Below are positions 12,296 through 23,672 of a stretch of 64,000 bases of DNA, piece after piece (the stretch's first letter is position 1; every line of letters starts with the position of its first letter). Position numbers and translations under genes: made by a program. The stretch is from Lucinisca nassula (taxonomy: Eukaryota > Mollusca > Bivalvia > Lucinida > Lucinidae). Location of the stretch: NCBI GenBank assembly GCA_963580285.1, contig OY757023.1, positions 85,523,108-85,587,107 of the forward strand, in the 5' to 3' direction. The notes beneath the pieces are model-generated. The model was not told the DNA's origin. It saw only the letters and a list, made by a program, of their open reading frames with translations, and searched no databases.

Positions 12296-12570
12296 ATATG
12301 GAGGATCTTACATGAATGTTCATGTATTATTGAATTTATTAAATGAGTTGAGGAAAAGGGATAAAATGCGAGGCTTTGCCGAGCATTTTATCCCATTTCT
12401 TCAACGAGTTTAATTAATTCAATAATACATGGGTACGAATGCAAGATACTATTTATCATATGGCATTTAATCCGCGTTTTATTTAGATTGTTTAACAAAA
12501 TGTCAATATTGCGCCATTAGTAAACGCGACGTCGTTAAGGACGTCGTATATGTAACGTTACGTGGAGTAT
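12296..12570. repeat. Dispersed repeat G (foldback)
   Basis: Inverted arms GAATTTATTAAATGAGTTGA and CAACGAGTTTAATTAATTC enclose a palindrome (ATAAAATGCGAGGCTTTGCC...). It ends with the CGCGACGTCGTTAAGGACGT block seen in copies at 21598, 36000 and 40080. Confidence 0.8.
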
Positions 12571-12708
12571 CTAACTAACTAGAAAAAAAAACGCGCAAGC
12601 GCGGGTATTCTTAATGCCAAGTTTATAGCAAACAATACTTTAGTGGTTTAAAGTTGAGAGGTGGTGATATCAGGATATTCATTTTGAAGTTTTACCACGG
12701 GACATCAA

Positions 12709-12966
12709 GATAACACGCCTATGTAATGAATACTTCTGCAAACCCAACTTTAATTAGGAAAAAGTGGGGTTTGCAGGGGTATTCATTATTTCCTCATATC
12801 TGCTCTAAAACATAGATTGTGGGTATTCGTTAGAAGCGCCTCGTCGAGGCGGTTCTAACGTGTAGCCAAAATCAATGTTTTTAGCAGAAATAATAAAAAT
12901 CTCTCTTTTTTTTCCTCTGAAATTTTCATTTTTTTTTTTTTTTTTTTTTTTTTTTGCGAAAAGTTT
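12709..12966. mobile_element. MITE-A, 3'-truncated
   Basis: Left end GATAACACGCCTATGTAA, central hairpin 12828-12862. The right end stops after a T tract where the triplicated block begins. Confidence 0.85.
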
Positions 12967-14225
12967 TTGAAGCCATGTTTTCTGACCGCGTGCTTGATTT
13001 GCTTGGTTGAGTTCGACTACTTGATAAGGGTCATTCAGGAAGGAACAAAATTCCAGTCGTTTTATCACTTCTGTGATTGTGTAGCAGCAACAACAAATAA
13101 TTTACCACTTTCAGACGCGAGCACTTACCCTTGAATTCATGTTTTATACAGTTGTACCTGTTTTGTGAAGGTATCAGTAGTGTATTTGGTCCAATAATCG
13201 AAACGTACTTCAAAAAATGTCTGAAACAACCCAGTGACGAAACAACCCGACATCCCATATTAGCGCTCTAAGGCCAGTCGAAGTACCAATCGAAGTTGAC
13301 CGTTTCGTCGATTTTCTTGTAATGAAGAATTTGGCAGAAAATTAAAGAAGGAATGGGAAAAGCGCAGTCGTTTTTCACTTTGCTCGGTTATTTTTTCTCA
13401 ACTTGGGATGCATGAGCCTGTGCTCAAGAAGCCATGTTTCTGACCGTGTGCTTGATTTGCTTGGTTGAGTTCGACTACTTGATAAGGGTCATTCAGGAAG
13501 GAACAAAATTCCAGTCGTTTTATCACTTCTGTGATTGTGTAGCAGCAACAACAAATAATTTACCACTTTCAGACGCGAGCACTTACCTTTGAATTCATGT
13601 TTTGTACCTGTACCTGTTTTGTGAAGGTATCAGTAGTGTATTTGGTCCAATAATCGAAACGCACTTCACAAAATGTCAGAAACAACCTAGTGGCGAAACG
13701 ACCCGACATCCCATATTAGTGCTCTGAGACCAATCGAAGTACCAATCGAAGTCGACCGTTTCGGCGATTTTCTTGTAATGAAGAATTCGGCAGAAAATTA
13801 AAGAATGAATGGAAAAAGCGCAGTCGTTGTTCTCTTTGCTCGGTTATTTTTTCTCAACTTGGGATGCATGAACCTGTGCTCGAGAAGCCATGTTTTCTGA
13901 CCGCGTGCTTGATTTGCTTGGTTGAGTTCGACTACTTGATAAGGGTCATTCAGGAAGGAACAAAATTCCAGTCGTTTTACCACTTCTGTGATTGTGTAGC
14001 AGCAACAACAAATAATTTACCACTATCAGACGCGAGCACTTACCTTTGAATTCATGTTTTGTACCTGTACCTGTTTTGTGAATGTATCAGTAGTGTATTT
14101 GGTCCAATAATCGAAACGTACTTCACAAAATGTCAGAAACAACCCAGTGGCGAAACGACACGACATCGCATATAAGCGCTCTAAGACCAATCGAAGTACC
14201 AATTGAAGTCGCTACTATGTAAGCG
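12967..14225. repeat. Three tandem copies of a block of about 460 bp
   Basis: Copies start at about 12970, 13424 and 13888, each with GAAGCCATGTTTCTGACCG-type sequence, then GTGATTGTGTAGCAGCAACA, then a stretch ending near GAAGTACCAATCGAAGT. Copies are highly similar with scattered substitutions and small indels. The short open frames in both directions are conserved with the repeat and show no coding hallmark. Confidence 0.85.
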
Positions 14226-14439
14226 CTGGTTGACAAAAAACGACCAATCGCTGCAGGTTTATTGAGAAAATGGTTTGGAGAATTTTAAATTCGGCAATTG
14301 TCTAAAACCCAAAAATCACAAAATAAACAGAAAATCATAGAGTTCACAAATCAAAATTATAAATAAAAGCAAAATTGTGACAACTCGCTATCAAAACACT
14401 TCACCAAATGATCGGTGTTTTTGCAGTTTATTGGATAAT

Positions 14440-14930
14440 CTATTTATTTAGTAGTATAGATTTGCATATTTAATCCACTAGTGGAGTATCGAATTTATTA
14501 CACTCTCAGGCGCGACGTCATATGATAAATAAGAATCTTACATGGGTGTGAGGGTCACTGTCCGGCATCACGAGGCTTGTGATCCCGAGTGACGTTTTTT
14601 TATCCATCCCTCACACCCATGTAGGATTCTTTTCTTGCATATCTTCAATTTCTGATTGTGGTTTTTTAATACTGCAGTCACTTCGCTTGCCGACGTCCGC
14701 CATATTGTGATGATACTACAGTGATGTTTAGTGACTTCCCGTAATGTGGTTTGACGTCAATCTTAACGACGGCGCATATGAGGTCATTGTCAACCAGTGT
14801 ATTTATCAGAATATTAGATTTTGGGTAACTACGCCAGAGTTAAAACAGAATTTCTATCCCAAGCTCAAACCACGGATTTCCTTATCTTGTGTTCAAGAAT
14901 CTTTGCTTCCAAAATCAGGAAATCAGGAGT
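14440..14930. repeat. Repeat G remnant followed by repeat H
   Basis: 14460-14540 holds the AATCCACTAGTGGAGTATCG block of repeat G. 14532-14640 is a foldback (CTTACATGGGTGTGAGGG with complement near 14612), and the rest to 14930 matches 24717-25128. Confidence 0.7.
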
Positions 14931-15628
14931 AATTTGAAACAAAACGGACACTCCAGAAGAATGGCGTCCGGAATTGGTAAACGTCGATGCTTTTAATGAT
15001 GTCTTATCCACCAACGAGAACGTCATTTACATGTTGGCGTCATTGGGCGTGGTTTTTCAACGTGTAGGAAGATACTACAAGGCCTACATTATTAGCCAAT
15101 TCAAATTGCGAGAAGAGATATATTGTTATTTTACGATCAGATTTCTAACCCAGACAATGCTAGTTTTAGTAGACAGTTAAAAATTTTGGTATATAATGAA
15201 AACGTTATTGACTTGATATAGTGAACTATTCGGTTCCCGTTATCATAGCGGAGACGAACTCTCAAGCTGCCCCAACCTATAACTATTGCCCGGCGATTAT
15301 CACTTAAAATCGGAACTTCTAAACACGTGTACCAATCGAAAATAGCTCAATACTTTTTACATAGTTCGTTGGTAATAAAACGGATCTAAACGTGGATGAT
15401 AGTCGGGTATATTGGTATCGCAAAACTTTAAATACCTGGATTAATGCTGTCTGAACCAAACATGAAGTCCAAGATCACCTTCCACTCAGACACCAAGTGT
15501 TAGCTGGAAGAGTCAGTTTGCAAGAACATCTTTTCTCCGTGGTCTTCTGATACGTGAAGATTACCTATAGCCTCCGTTCAGAACCATTTTTAGATCAATC
15601 CAGAGTGGGTCGTTTGTCTCTTAAGTGA
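14931..15628. other. Unassigned intergenic DNA
   Basis: One plus-strand open frame (14974-15180, 68 codons) begins with a non-consensus context and matches no family I know. Nothing else recognised. Confidence 0.4.
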
Positions 15629-15708
15629 ATATGTTCTATAAAAGGGTTATCCCTTGGAAGCAAGAAATACACCACAGAACTGGAAAATATGAAGTGTACT
15701 TGTTTTCT

Positions 15709-15754
15709 GGGCCAGACTAGCTAGTTTCGGCCAATTAGGCCTCATCAGTGACCC
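15709..15754 (-). ncRNA. Hammerhead ribozyme, array monomer 1 (intact by inspection)
   Basis: Reading the minus strand: stem I GGGTCA pairs with TGGCCC after the cleavage site; the core CTGATGA is present; stem II is GGCC/GGCC with loop TAATT, then GAAA. Stem III is the palindrome ACTAGCTAGT with almost no loop, and the predicted cleavage triplet is GTC. The very short stem III is typical of retrozyme and Penelope-associated hammerheads, which may act as dimers. All catalytic core bases I can check are present. Confidence 0.85.
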
Positions 15755-15971
15755 TCAAGTATTTTTTAAAAATTCCACAATGTAATCAATGGTCCCAAAG
15801 GACAAGAAAATATAAACTACACTATGATATTGGGCAGGGAGACTTTTTACGGCCGCCACACATTCTCAGACACCAGCTGTAGTGACGTTAAACATGTTCT
15901 ATAGAAGATTTATCCCTTGGAAGCAAGGAATACACCACGGAACTGGAAAATATGAAGTGTACTTGTTTTCT

Positions 15972-16017
15972 GGACCAGACTAGCTTGTTTCGACCAATTA
16001 GGCCTCATCAGTGACCC
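15972..16017 (-). ncRNA. Hammerhead ribozyme, array monomer 2
   Basis: Core CTGATGA and GAAA are intact. Stem I is GGGTCA/TGGACC-type with a wobble, stem II GGCC/GGTC (wobble tolerated). Stem III reads ACAAGCTAGT, so one base pair is lost compared with monomer 1. Cleavage triplet GTC retained. Confidence 0.75.
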
Positions 16018-16234
16018 TCAAGTATTTTTTAAAAATTCCACAATGTAATCAATGGTCCCAAAGGACAAGAAAATATAAACTACACTATGATATTGGGCAG
16101 GGAGACTTTTTACGGCCGCCACACATTCTCAGACACCAGCTGTAGTGACGTTAAACATGTTCTATAGAAGAGTTATCCCTTGGAAGCAAGGAATACACCA
16201 CGGAACTGGAAAATATGAAGTGTACTTGTTTTCT

Positions 16235-16280
16235 GGACCAGACTAGCTTGTTTCGACCAATTAGGCCTCATCAATGAACC
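16235..16280 (-). ncRNA. Hammerhead ribozyme, array monomer 3 (core mutated)
   Basis: Same fold, but the invariant first base of the core is changed (TTGATGA in place of CTGATGA), and stem I carries an extra mismatch. Likely inactive. Confidence 0.7.
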
Positions 16281-16421
16281 TTAAGTATTTTTTAAAAATT
16301 CCACAATGTAATCAAAGGTTCCAAAGGACAAGAAAATATAAACTACACTATGAAAGCTGGAAAATGGGTCCTGAACGGGGACTTAGACTGTGTGGTTAGC
16401 CCTTAAATCCATGTACCCATA

Positions 16422-16467
16422 AGCAGACAATGTAGACCCTGATCAGACGCTGCGGTCTGCGATGGCC
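16422..16467. repeat. MITE-C remnant
   Basis: CAATGTAGACCCTGATCAGA followed by a short degenerate palindrome. Confidence 0.55.
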
Positions 16468-16767
16468 GGTTTGTGTCTACATGAATACCAAACCGAAAGC
16501 ATGATTTCAGACCAGGTTCTAAAGATGGTCTTTACACAACACTTACAGCGAAAAGTATGCCTATCTTCTATAAATAATCATTACCTGCATATTCTGCAAA
16601 CCAGCGGAGCCACCGGACTTCAACAACGAAACACTTTTGTGTTTAATTACCATGCGTCTATTGAGAAACAATGGACTACGTCAGCGCCACTTTCTTCATG
16701 GTAAACATTGCATCGACAGAGCATCGGGGTCAGATTTTATGCATGATAACACTAACCAAATCCATCA

Positions 16768-17017
16768 TTACGAAACACGCCCATACAAATACATTGTAAT
16801 TTTTACCTCAAAAAATAAGACGAAAAATTGTGATATTTTTCTTATTTCTGCTCAAAATATAGATTGTGGGTACACGTTAGAACCGCCTCGATGCGGCGGT
16901 TCTAACGAGTACCGACCAATCTATATTTTAGAGCAGAAATAAGACAAATAAGTTTTACCCCTGTAAACCCCAGTTTTACTATATAAAAGTGGGGATCAAG
17001 GGGTCAAAATTATATGT
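16768..17017. mobile_element. MITE-A copy
   Basis: CATTACGAAACACGCCCATAC start, hairpin 16875-16912 (TTAGAACCGCCTCGATGC and complement), and AAAATTATATGTTAGGTGG at a decayed right end. Confidence 0.85.
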
Positions 17018-17159
17018 TAGGTGGCTACACATATCTTAAAAGATCTTAAAGCAGAATACCAATCTATCGGGTTATCTTATGTCGTATATCAAATGTCTTA
17101 CTTACTTACGAAAACACATTTACTTTCAGCTTTTAGATATTATAGATCATTATCGAAAT

Positions 17160-17415
17160 AGAGGATCTTACATGAGTGTTCATGTATTATTATATTGAAT
17201 TTATTAAACGAGTTGAGGAAAGGGGATAAAAAATAGAAGTGAAGACAATGATCAGGAATCGATACAATTAACCCACAGCTCCCATCAGAGACACCAAAGG
17301 GAAAGAAAGACAAACATGAAACAACAGACCCTAATGGAAACACCAACAGCGGAGAGCCAAACGAACAGTTACTTTCCCACAAAATGGCCAATAGGCTATC
17401 CAAATCAAAATAAAG
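17160..17415. repeat. Repeat G fragment fused to repeat D fragment
   Basis: 17160-17232 matches the left arm of repeat G (GAATTTATTAAACGAGTTGA). From 17233 repeat D minus-sense sequence follows (GAAGACAATGATCAGGAATC ... CCACAAAATGGCC). Confidence 0.7.
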
Positions 17416-17491
17416 GTTCCTTTTAAAAGGAAAGGCTTGCCTGGTTTTAAGGGTACTGTTCCTGGTGTAAATGTAGCCATATTGCCGCCAC

Positions 17492-17665
17492 ATGGATGTA
17501 CGAGTTAATGTAGATGAAAGTTCTGGTGAGGAAGCAAATTGCACTGTTCGTGGTAATCGGACAAAGACTTTTGATGCAGTGTACTCAAAGGCAATATATG
17601 GTTTATCTACACATTGGAATGGACAAACCCATGAGGTGCCAATTTTCTATATGGCACTACCCTGA
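17492..17665 (+). CDS. Short open frame of unknown nature (57 codons)
   Basis: An ATG-initiated frame in good context (GCCGCCACATGG resembles the animal initiation consensus) ends at TGA. The translation MDVRVNVDESSGEEANCTVR... looks protein-like in composition, but I recognise no family. It sits directly before the large inverted repeat whose arms hold transposase-type sequence, so it may be another exon scrap of the same element. It could equally be chance. Confidence 0.2.
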   Translation: MDVRVNVDESSGEEANCTVRGNRTKTFDAVYSKAIYGLSTHWNGQTHEVPIFYMALP

Positions 17666-17818
17666 CATTTATTGGCAGAAATATTTCAATATTAAGGTAA
17701 CTGAGGCATTGACATGTGGTCCAATGATCACATTCTCACTTTGACCAACTATGATAGTAAGGGTTCATTCAGTTGACCTAATCTAGTTAACACTTCTGAC
17801 ATCAGGAATCTACCCTAT

Positions 17819-19107
17819 AAAAGGAGCAGTCTCTATAAGGCTGTTTTCATGGCCACAACCGATTTCCTTTAAACTTTGTAGCTTCAAATTGGTACATATT
17901 GACTGTCTAATGGTGAATTTTTAGACTCTTTGGTCCACTGGTTTTTGCTGTATACACTATTAAAGTGGGTGGGGTAATGTCACCCCATCAAGAGTATACC
18001 AACAAAAACGCTATTATTTTTGTTCAAAGTGCGTGACTGGAGGCGATGTTTGCAATATGCTTACAACCCTTATAGGCATAACAGCCGGTGATAACAGTCT
18101 TATAAATATCAAACAAGACAAGAGTTTATACGCGCTTGTAAGTTGTACACAAATATTAGTAATTTTTATTCCCCAAATTTACGAAAAACCACAACACCTT
18201 TATAGTTTTCAACTTATTTCAAAGATCTTTCATAAATATAATGTTGATGTAATAGTCATTCTAGGTATATGTCAGAACTATTGTTAGTACATAAAACTTA
18301 AAGAGTTACCTGCCCCTGAAATTGGATTTTACGCATTTTTTAAATCGGAGTGCATTTATCCGTTTGTAGTACTCACAACTTCATTTGAAAGTGAATAAAC
18401 TATTCCATGCAAATATTATTAAATAGATGTAGACAAGGAAGTCATTTGATTTAATAGTGCATGCTAGTATCTCCTTTTTTGGTCATTTATAAACTCTTAA
18501 TTTCCAGGTGCAAATGGAACATTTGTCAAATGTCAAACATTTTTGACCACCAAAGCAGGCTTTGCTCATGTTGCGGAACCTCATTTTAGTCTGATACTGT
18601 GCTTAAATATAAGCCCGTATGGTCTCACGACATGTTTAAGTATTTGTTAATTTACTGATCTTCCTCTGAATCGCTAGATGTACTCCATGTGTCAACAGCA
18701 GCATCATAAACAAAATCAATATGTTCCCGGCTTGGTTTTGCTTCACTATTTTCTGTTTTGTTCCGGTAATATCCCAAATACCAGAGAACAGAAGCCACAT
18801 GTGCGCAACATCCCACGGTACGAGCTCCACTTCTGCACCCACAATACCATCCAGTGAATGGGTTCAGTCCTTGTGTTTATTCAACGCACATGTTATATGT
18901 TTTATTAGACGTGTGGCGAGAACGTATCTGTGCTTTGAGAACACCATCTTCTTCTTTGTGTGCCATAATCTCATATGATCCATTTTCGTCAAAATGTTCA
19001 TCTGTGTAGGATTTGGCTTGTTTCAGCTGGTAAATACCCATTGTCAAATCTCTGAGTTCATCCTTAGTCATCTCGGGGAAATTCTCAAGTTTCTCGTCAT
19101 CGATCTT
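17819..19107. repeat. Left arm of a 1.29-kb inverted repeat
   Basis: Begins AAAGGAGCAGTCTCTATAAG, which reappears complemented at the end of the right arm (21138). Ends near TCGTCATCGATC, complemented at 19847. The arms differ by scattered substitutions and small indels only. Spacer 19108-19846. Confidence 0.92.
18652..19071 (-). pseudogene. SWIM zinc-finger protein fragment, left arm (premature stop)
   Basis: The minus-strand frame starts MTKDELRDLTMGIYQLKQAK and runs to an in-frame TAA after residue 64 (CVE-stop), where the right-arm copy has a tyrosine codon. Past this stop the frame is intact through a SWIM-type zinc finger: YCGC, then CCAH, with the residues ARTVGCCAH between the two metal pairs. 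It ends in an acidic tail and a stop at 18652. SWIM fingers with this spacing occur at the C-terminus of uncharacterised DDE-type transposase-related proteins in invertebrates; attribution to a transposon is inference. The frame continues upstream (KKIDDEKLENFPE), so this is the tail of a larger protein. Confidence 0.75.
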
Positions 19108-19147
19108 TTTCCAAATAACCCGTTTTTTCTTCAGGCCCTGACAAGTT

Positions 19148-19423
19148 TTTGTTTGTTTGATTTGAGGTTTAAAGTCCCCATCAACACTGCAAAGGTCATT
19201 TTGGAGACATTGCTTCCAATTTTGTGGGACTTTTACCTGACATTGAGATTATTATGATATCTGCAGCCCACTGAAACCAATAGGGTTTATAAGCATGGAC
19301 TCTCACCACTTTGCCTGGGCAGGCTTAGATCCTCTAAGCGGTTTACCTGTACTTGTGTTCGGTTCCGTTTCAGCTCTGCGTGGAAGCATCATACAGCCCA
19401 TCTACTTCAAGCCCCGATGGATG
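19148..19423 (-). mobile_element. SINE-A copy in the inverted-repeat spacer
   Basis: Starts TTTGTTTGTTTGATTTGAGG (complement of the 3' end) and ends near AGCCCCGATGGATGGGGCCC. It is followed immediately by a MITE-C remnant at 19430-19535. Confidence 0.85.
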
Positions 19424-19429
19424 GGGCCC

Positions 19430-19535
19430 TGATGAGACGCTGTGTTCTGCGACATCTGACCTGGGCCTGACAGGCTGTACTGTTTGGCAACTACCCGTTT
19501 TGGGGTTTCCGCTACAATATGGGTTCAAAGACCAA
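19430..19535. repeat. MITE-C remnant
   Basis: CCTGATGAGACGCTGTGTTC with partial complement, then CTGTACTGTTTGGCAACTAC and the GGGTTTCC arm. Confidence 0.7.
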
Positions 19536-19846
19536 TTTCTGTTTTTAGCTTTGAACTATACTAACCTTTTCTTTTCACACCGTACTTGTAAACCCATTTC
19601 ATCAACTCCTTCACCCTTCAACACTTGGTTTGCCGGAACCCCTCTTATGTCCTTCTCGTAGGGGTTAAGACGTATTGGAAGAAAGAAAGCACTGACTGGC
19701 TAAAAAATGACCTAAATGCAATACAACTGCTGCAATTTTTTTAACCATCGCATGCAACTCTGTGTTGGGGGGGGGGGGTGGTTAAATTAAGAAATGCAAT
19801 TTATTTTTCTGCAGTTCATGGAAGTATGAAGCAGTGGGTCACCTGC

Positions 19847-21138
19847 AAAGATCGATGATGAGAAACTTGAGAATTTCCCCGAGATGACTGAGGATGAACT
19901 CAGGGATTTGACAATGGGTATTTACCGGCTGAAACAAGCCAAATCCTACACAGATGAACATTTTGACGACAATGGATCATATGAGATTATGGCACACAAA
20001 GAAGAAGATGGTGTTCTCAAAGCACAGATACGTTCTCGCCACACGTCTAATAAAACATATAACATGTGGGTTGAATATACACAAGGACTGAACCCAATCA
20101 CTGGATGGTATTGTGGGTGCAGAAGTGAGCTCGTACCATGGGATGTTGCGCACATGTGGCTTCTTTTCTCTGGTATTTGGGATATTACCGGAACAAAACA
20201 GAAAATAGTGAAGCAAAACCAAGCCGGGAACATATTGATTTTGTTTATGATGCTGCTGTTGACACATGGAGTACATCTAGCGATTCAGAGGAAGATCAGT
20301 AAATTAACAAATACTTAAACATGCCATGAGACCATACGGGCTTATATTTAAGCACAGTATCAGTCTAAAATGAGGTTCCGCAACATGAGCAAAGCCTGCT
20401 TTGGCGGTCAAAAATGTTTGACAGTTGATAAATGTTCCATTTGCACCTGGAAATAAAGAGTTTGTAAATAACCAAAAAAAGGAGATACTAGCATGCACTA
20501 TTAAATCAAAAGACTTCCTTGTCCACATCTATTTAATAATATTTGCATGGAATCGGTTTATTCACTTTCAAATGAAGTTGTGAGTACTACAAACGGATAA
20601 ATGCACGCCGATTTAAAAAATGCGTAAAATCCAATTTCAGGGGCAGGTAACTCTTTAAGTTTTATGTACTAACAATAATTCTGACATATACCTAGAATGA
20701 CTATTACATCAACATTATATTTATGAAAGATCTTTGAAATAAGTTGAAAACTATAAAGGTGTTGTGGTTTTTCGTAAAGTTGGGGAATAAAAATTACTAA
20801 TATTTGGGTACAACTTACAAGCGCGTATAAACTCTTGTCTTGTTTGATATTTATAAGACTGTTATCACCGGCTGTTATGCCTATAAGGGTTGTAAGCATA
20901 TGGCAAACATCGCCTCCAGTCACACACTTTGAACAAAAATAATAGCGTTTTTGTTGGTATACCCTTGATGGGGTGACATTACCCCACCCACTTTAATAGT
21001 GTATACAGCAAGAACCAGTGGACCAAAGAGTCTAAAAATTCACCATTAGACAGTCAATATGTACCAATTTGAAGCTACAAAGTTTAAAGGAAATCGGCTG
21101 TGGCCATGAAAACAGCCTTATAGAGACTGCTCCTTTCA
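19847..21138. repeat. Right arm of the 1.29-kb inverted repeat
   Basis: Inverted copy of 17819-19107, ending CTTATAGAGACTGCTCCTTT. Confidence 0.92.
19884..20318 (+). pseudogene. SWIM zinc-finger protein fragment, right arm (frameshift in the finger)
   Basis: Open for 144 codons, starting MTEDELRDLTMGIYRLKQAK. It has a tyrosine where the left arm has a stop, but a 1-nt deletion just after YCGCRS (about 20123) shifts the frame. The CCAH half of the SWIM finger and the acidic C-terminus are then read in another frame, which ends at a TAA at about 20310. The apparent hydrophobic tail is thus an out-of-frame product. Each arm carries a lesion the other lacks. Confidence 0.75.
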
Positions 21139-21597
21139 ACAAAACCCATCGAGTTTTGACTTTCGGGTTAATTGTAGACTGCTACACAGATGATTTATGA
21201 ATAAAGTCAGGTAAACTGTATTGACGGTAGTGCTGAGTAGACCGTGGCCTAGTGGATAAATTCGCTTCGGTGTTTAGTTAAACTTTCGCACAGAAACGAT
21301 AGCTCTGTCACTAGACCATCTCTCACTAAACTGGTACCCTGTATTCTATTAAAATATGCGAAAATTATTGAGCTATAGGGTGAGGGAACCAGAACACCGG
21401 ATAAAGCTGACTGTATCTCTGATTTTTGTTTTTAAAAAAAAACACCTGAGGATACAAAATAACATAGAAAAGAGAAGTCTAAAACCGGAACAACTTTCCC
21501 AATCTAACTGGCTTGCAGCCGTCGCTGCAAGCCAATAATATAAGCGATACAACACTATAAGACAAAGCATAACAAAAATTAACCGCAACAGAAAATG
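21139..21597. repeat. Intergenic DNA with SINE-head-like and repeat D scraps
   Basis: GTGGCCTAGTGGATAAATTC at 21245 resembles the A-box region of SINE-T2 but no body follows. 21530-21597 has repeat D sequence (CAATAATATAAGCGATACA). Confidence 0.5.
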
Positions 21598-21860
21598 CAT
21601 TTTATCCCTTTTCCTCAACGAGTTTTATAAATTTAATAATACACGAGTACAGATGCAAGGTTCTATTTATCATATGACATTTAAAACGCATTAAATTCAC
21701 GATTTTTGTACAAAAATATCAGTATTCCGCCATTAGTAAACGAAATTGTCCATGTAACTAATTTGTAAATTTAATCCACTAGCGGATTATCTAATTTATT
21801 ACATGACGTTATTCCATTCTACGACGCGACGTGATATGATGTGATTATAATCTCGCGTTC
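21598..21860. repeat. Repeat G copy
   Basis: TTTATCCCTTTTCCTCAACG arm, then CATTAGTAAACGAAATTGTC, AATCCACTAGCGGATTATC and the GACGCGACGTGATATGATG end. Confidence 0.8.
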
Positions 21861-22713
21861 TTCAACTCTCAATTTTAAGCGCCGACCAGGCAAGAAATCA
21901 TAAGTGTCCTTTCTCCTTGCACGGCAACTATTAGTCGCTGGTATGCTTATGTGTAGTTGATAACACGAAACCATTTAAAAACACTGTTACTTAATAAAAA
22001 GGACATATGGTACCATGGCTATCATGTTTGTGCAACAATCGACAGTCTCTAAGATCGGAGAACCGCCCATATGTCATGTCCTAATGCAACAGTGCAACCA
22101 GATGCCCGGCTATGTATGTTAGAATGAGTATAGTAAGGCCTAAACAGTTGTTTTCAGCTAACCCGACCGACCCTGATTTTATTGTGCCGACCCTGCATTT
22201 TTATAGTCATCCAAACAAAACAAACAAACAAAATGATTGTCTTACCTACCGACCTTAATATTTTCTAGCACTTTTGATAAAACCTCATAAAACTGTCAAG
22301 AGAGCAAAACTAATACTTAAAATCCTGTTCTTTTGCTTCCATGATGCTATAAACCTTATTATTTGATTTTTAATTGGTACTTTCATTGGAGTTAAGCCGT
22401 TTTAAAGATTTTTGCTCTTTTCCCATCCAACAAAATGTTTACAAAATATAAAAAAGTTAATCGACCCCAATTTTTTAGGCGTGTTAGCGGAAACACAGCT
22501 ATTTTAGACCTAATATACGTCCACACAGATACTCATCATAAATTTTGGAAATCATCAGATCAAAGCGCAGTATATTAAAATGAAGGTCTCCCTGTTTCCC
22601 CATGTTTTAATTCTTTGGTTTATCCTTAGGTAAATAACTGAAAGAAAACAACCAGATAACGGGAATCAGGAGTGCAGGACGTTGTGATAAGAGTTTCTCA
22701 GTACTTGATTACC
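21861..22713. other. Unassigned intergenic DNA
   Basis: No gene or repeat recognised. Confidence 0.5.
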
Positions 22714-22993
22714 ATCACGTGAACAAGTTCGTGAAAAAAAGACCCCCCTAAACCCCACTTTATGTACAGAAAACTGGGGTTTACGGGGGTTAACATTATT
22801 TTCCTTATTTCTGCTCCAAGACATAGGTTGTGGGTACTCGTTAGAACCGCCTCAATGAGGCGGTTCTAACGAGCACCCAAAACCTATGTTTGGAGTATAA
22901 ATAAGAAAAATATCAAAATTTTTCATCAAACAAATTACCTTCTTTGAGGTTTGAAAAATGCACTATATCACAAGGATGTGTTATCGTAATGCT
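22714..22993. mobile_element. MITE-B, complete copy
   Basis: ATCACGTGAACAAGTTCGTG start, hairpin 22838-22872 with perfect GAACCGCCTCAATGAGGCGG core, and AAGGATGTGTTATCGTAATG end. Confidence 0.9.
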
Positions 22994-23672
22994 ACGAGAA
23001 AGCTTTGAAATAGAAGACATTCGGGAGGTTTACCCAAAGTCAATTCCTCAGGTGGTACAAATTTGGCTATTTTTATAATCTTGGTCGAAGACATTAAAAT
23101 TAACCTCGACACAAGGTTTTGCTGCAGACTCTACAAACAATATTACAAAATGTTTCGAGAAATAGATAGAATGTAAGGACTGTAACAAATATTCTAATGC
23201 TACATGTTCTGAATTGGATAGCAGTCCGAATTTAGAGTTTGATCTAGAGCTGGCAAATGGTATTACAAAATTGCAAAGCGGACTGTGGTCTTTGCAGTGG
23301 TGCCGTCCTTAATGGCCACAAGTGAGTGCAATGTGATCAGTATGAAATGATAATAAACACTGAATGTTCTTTCATCTCAGATGCTGAGCATGGCATTTTG
23401 ATTCCCTCAAATTATTCACGGTTTTGCCAAAATGGTAAGGTTTGCAACTTTTATTTCTTCAATGTCTGTATAGAACTGAGCAAGCGAAACAAATCTGAAC
23501 CTCTGTCAAAGGATAAGAGAGATAAACCTCCGACTACTGACACAGCTAAGCCGAAGTTTGTAAAAGGCTCAACATTTTGCAGTAGAAACATCAGTGCTAT
23601 AAGAGGCAAAATACTTGAACTTAATACTCACCAACCACATATTCAGGCTATTTAGGAAACAAATAAAAATCA

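Larger units (their letters stand above)
15629..16360 (-). mobile_element. Tandem hammerhead-ribozyme repeat array (retrozyme-like)
   Basis: Nearly three head-to-tail monomers with a 263-bp period; the last is truncated at about 16352. Each includes TTATCCCTTGGAAGCAAG, the minus-strand ribozyme, and TTTACGGCCGCCACACATTC. Tandem monomers of this size with one hammerhead each are the form described for metazoan retrozymes, non-autonomous retroelements thought to rely on Penelope-like reverse transcriptases and to yield small circular RNAs. No reading frame of note. The copies differ by few substitutions, implying recent expansion. Confidence 0.82.

Noticed and set aside
16235..16280. Third array hammerhead as an active ribozyme
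   Set aside because: The invariant first C of the core is T and stem I has an added mismatch; kept only as a degenerate copy.
18033..18287. 84-codon frame identical in both inverted-repeat arms (also 20669-20923)
   Set aside because: Identity reflects the arm duplication. It starts on a non-ATG codon (GTG), no family recognised, and it lies in the 3' flank of the SWIM pseudogene.
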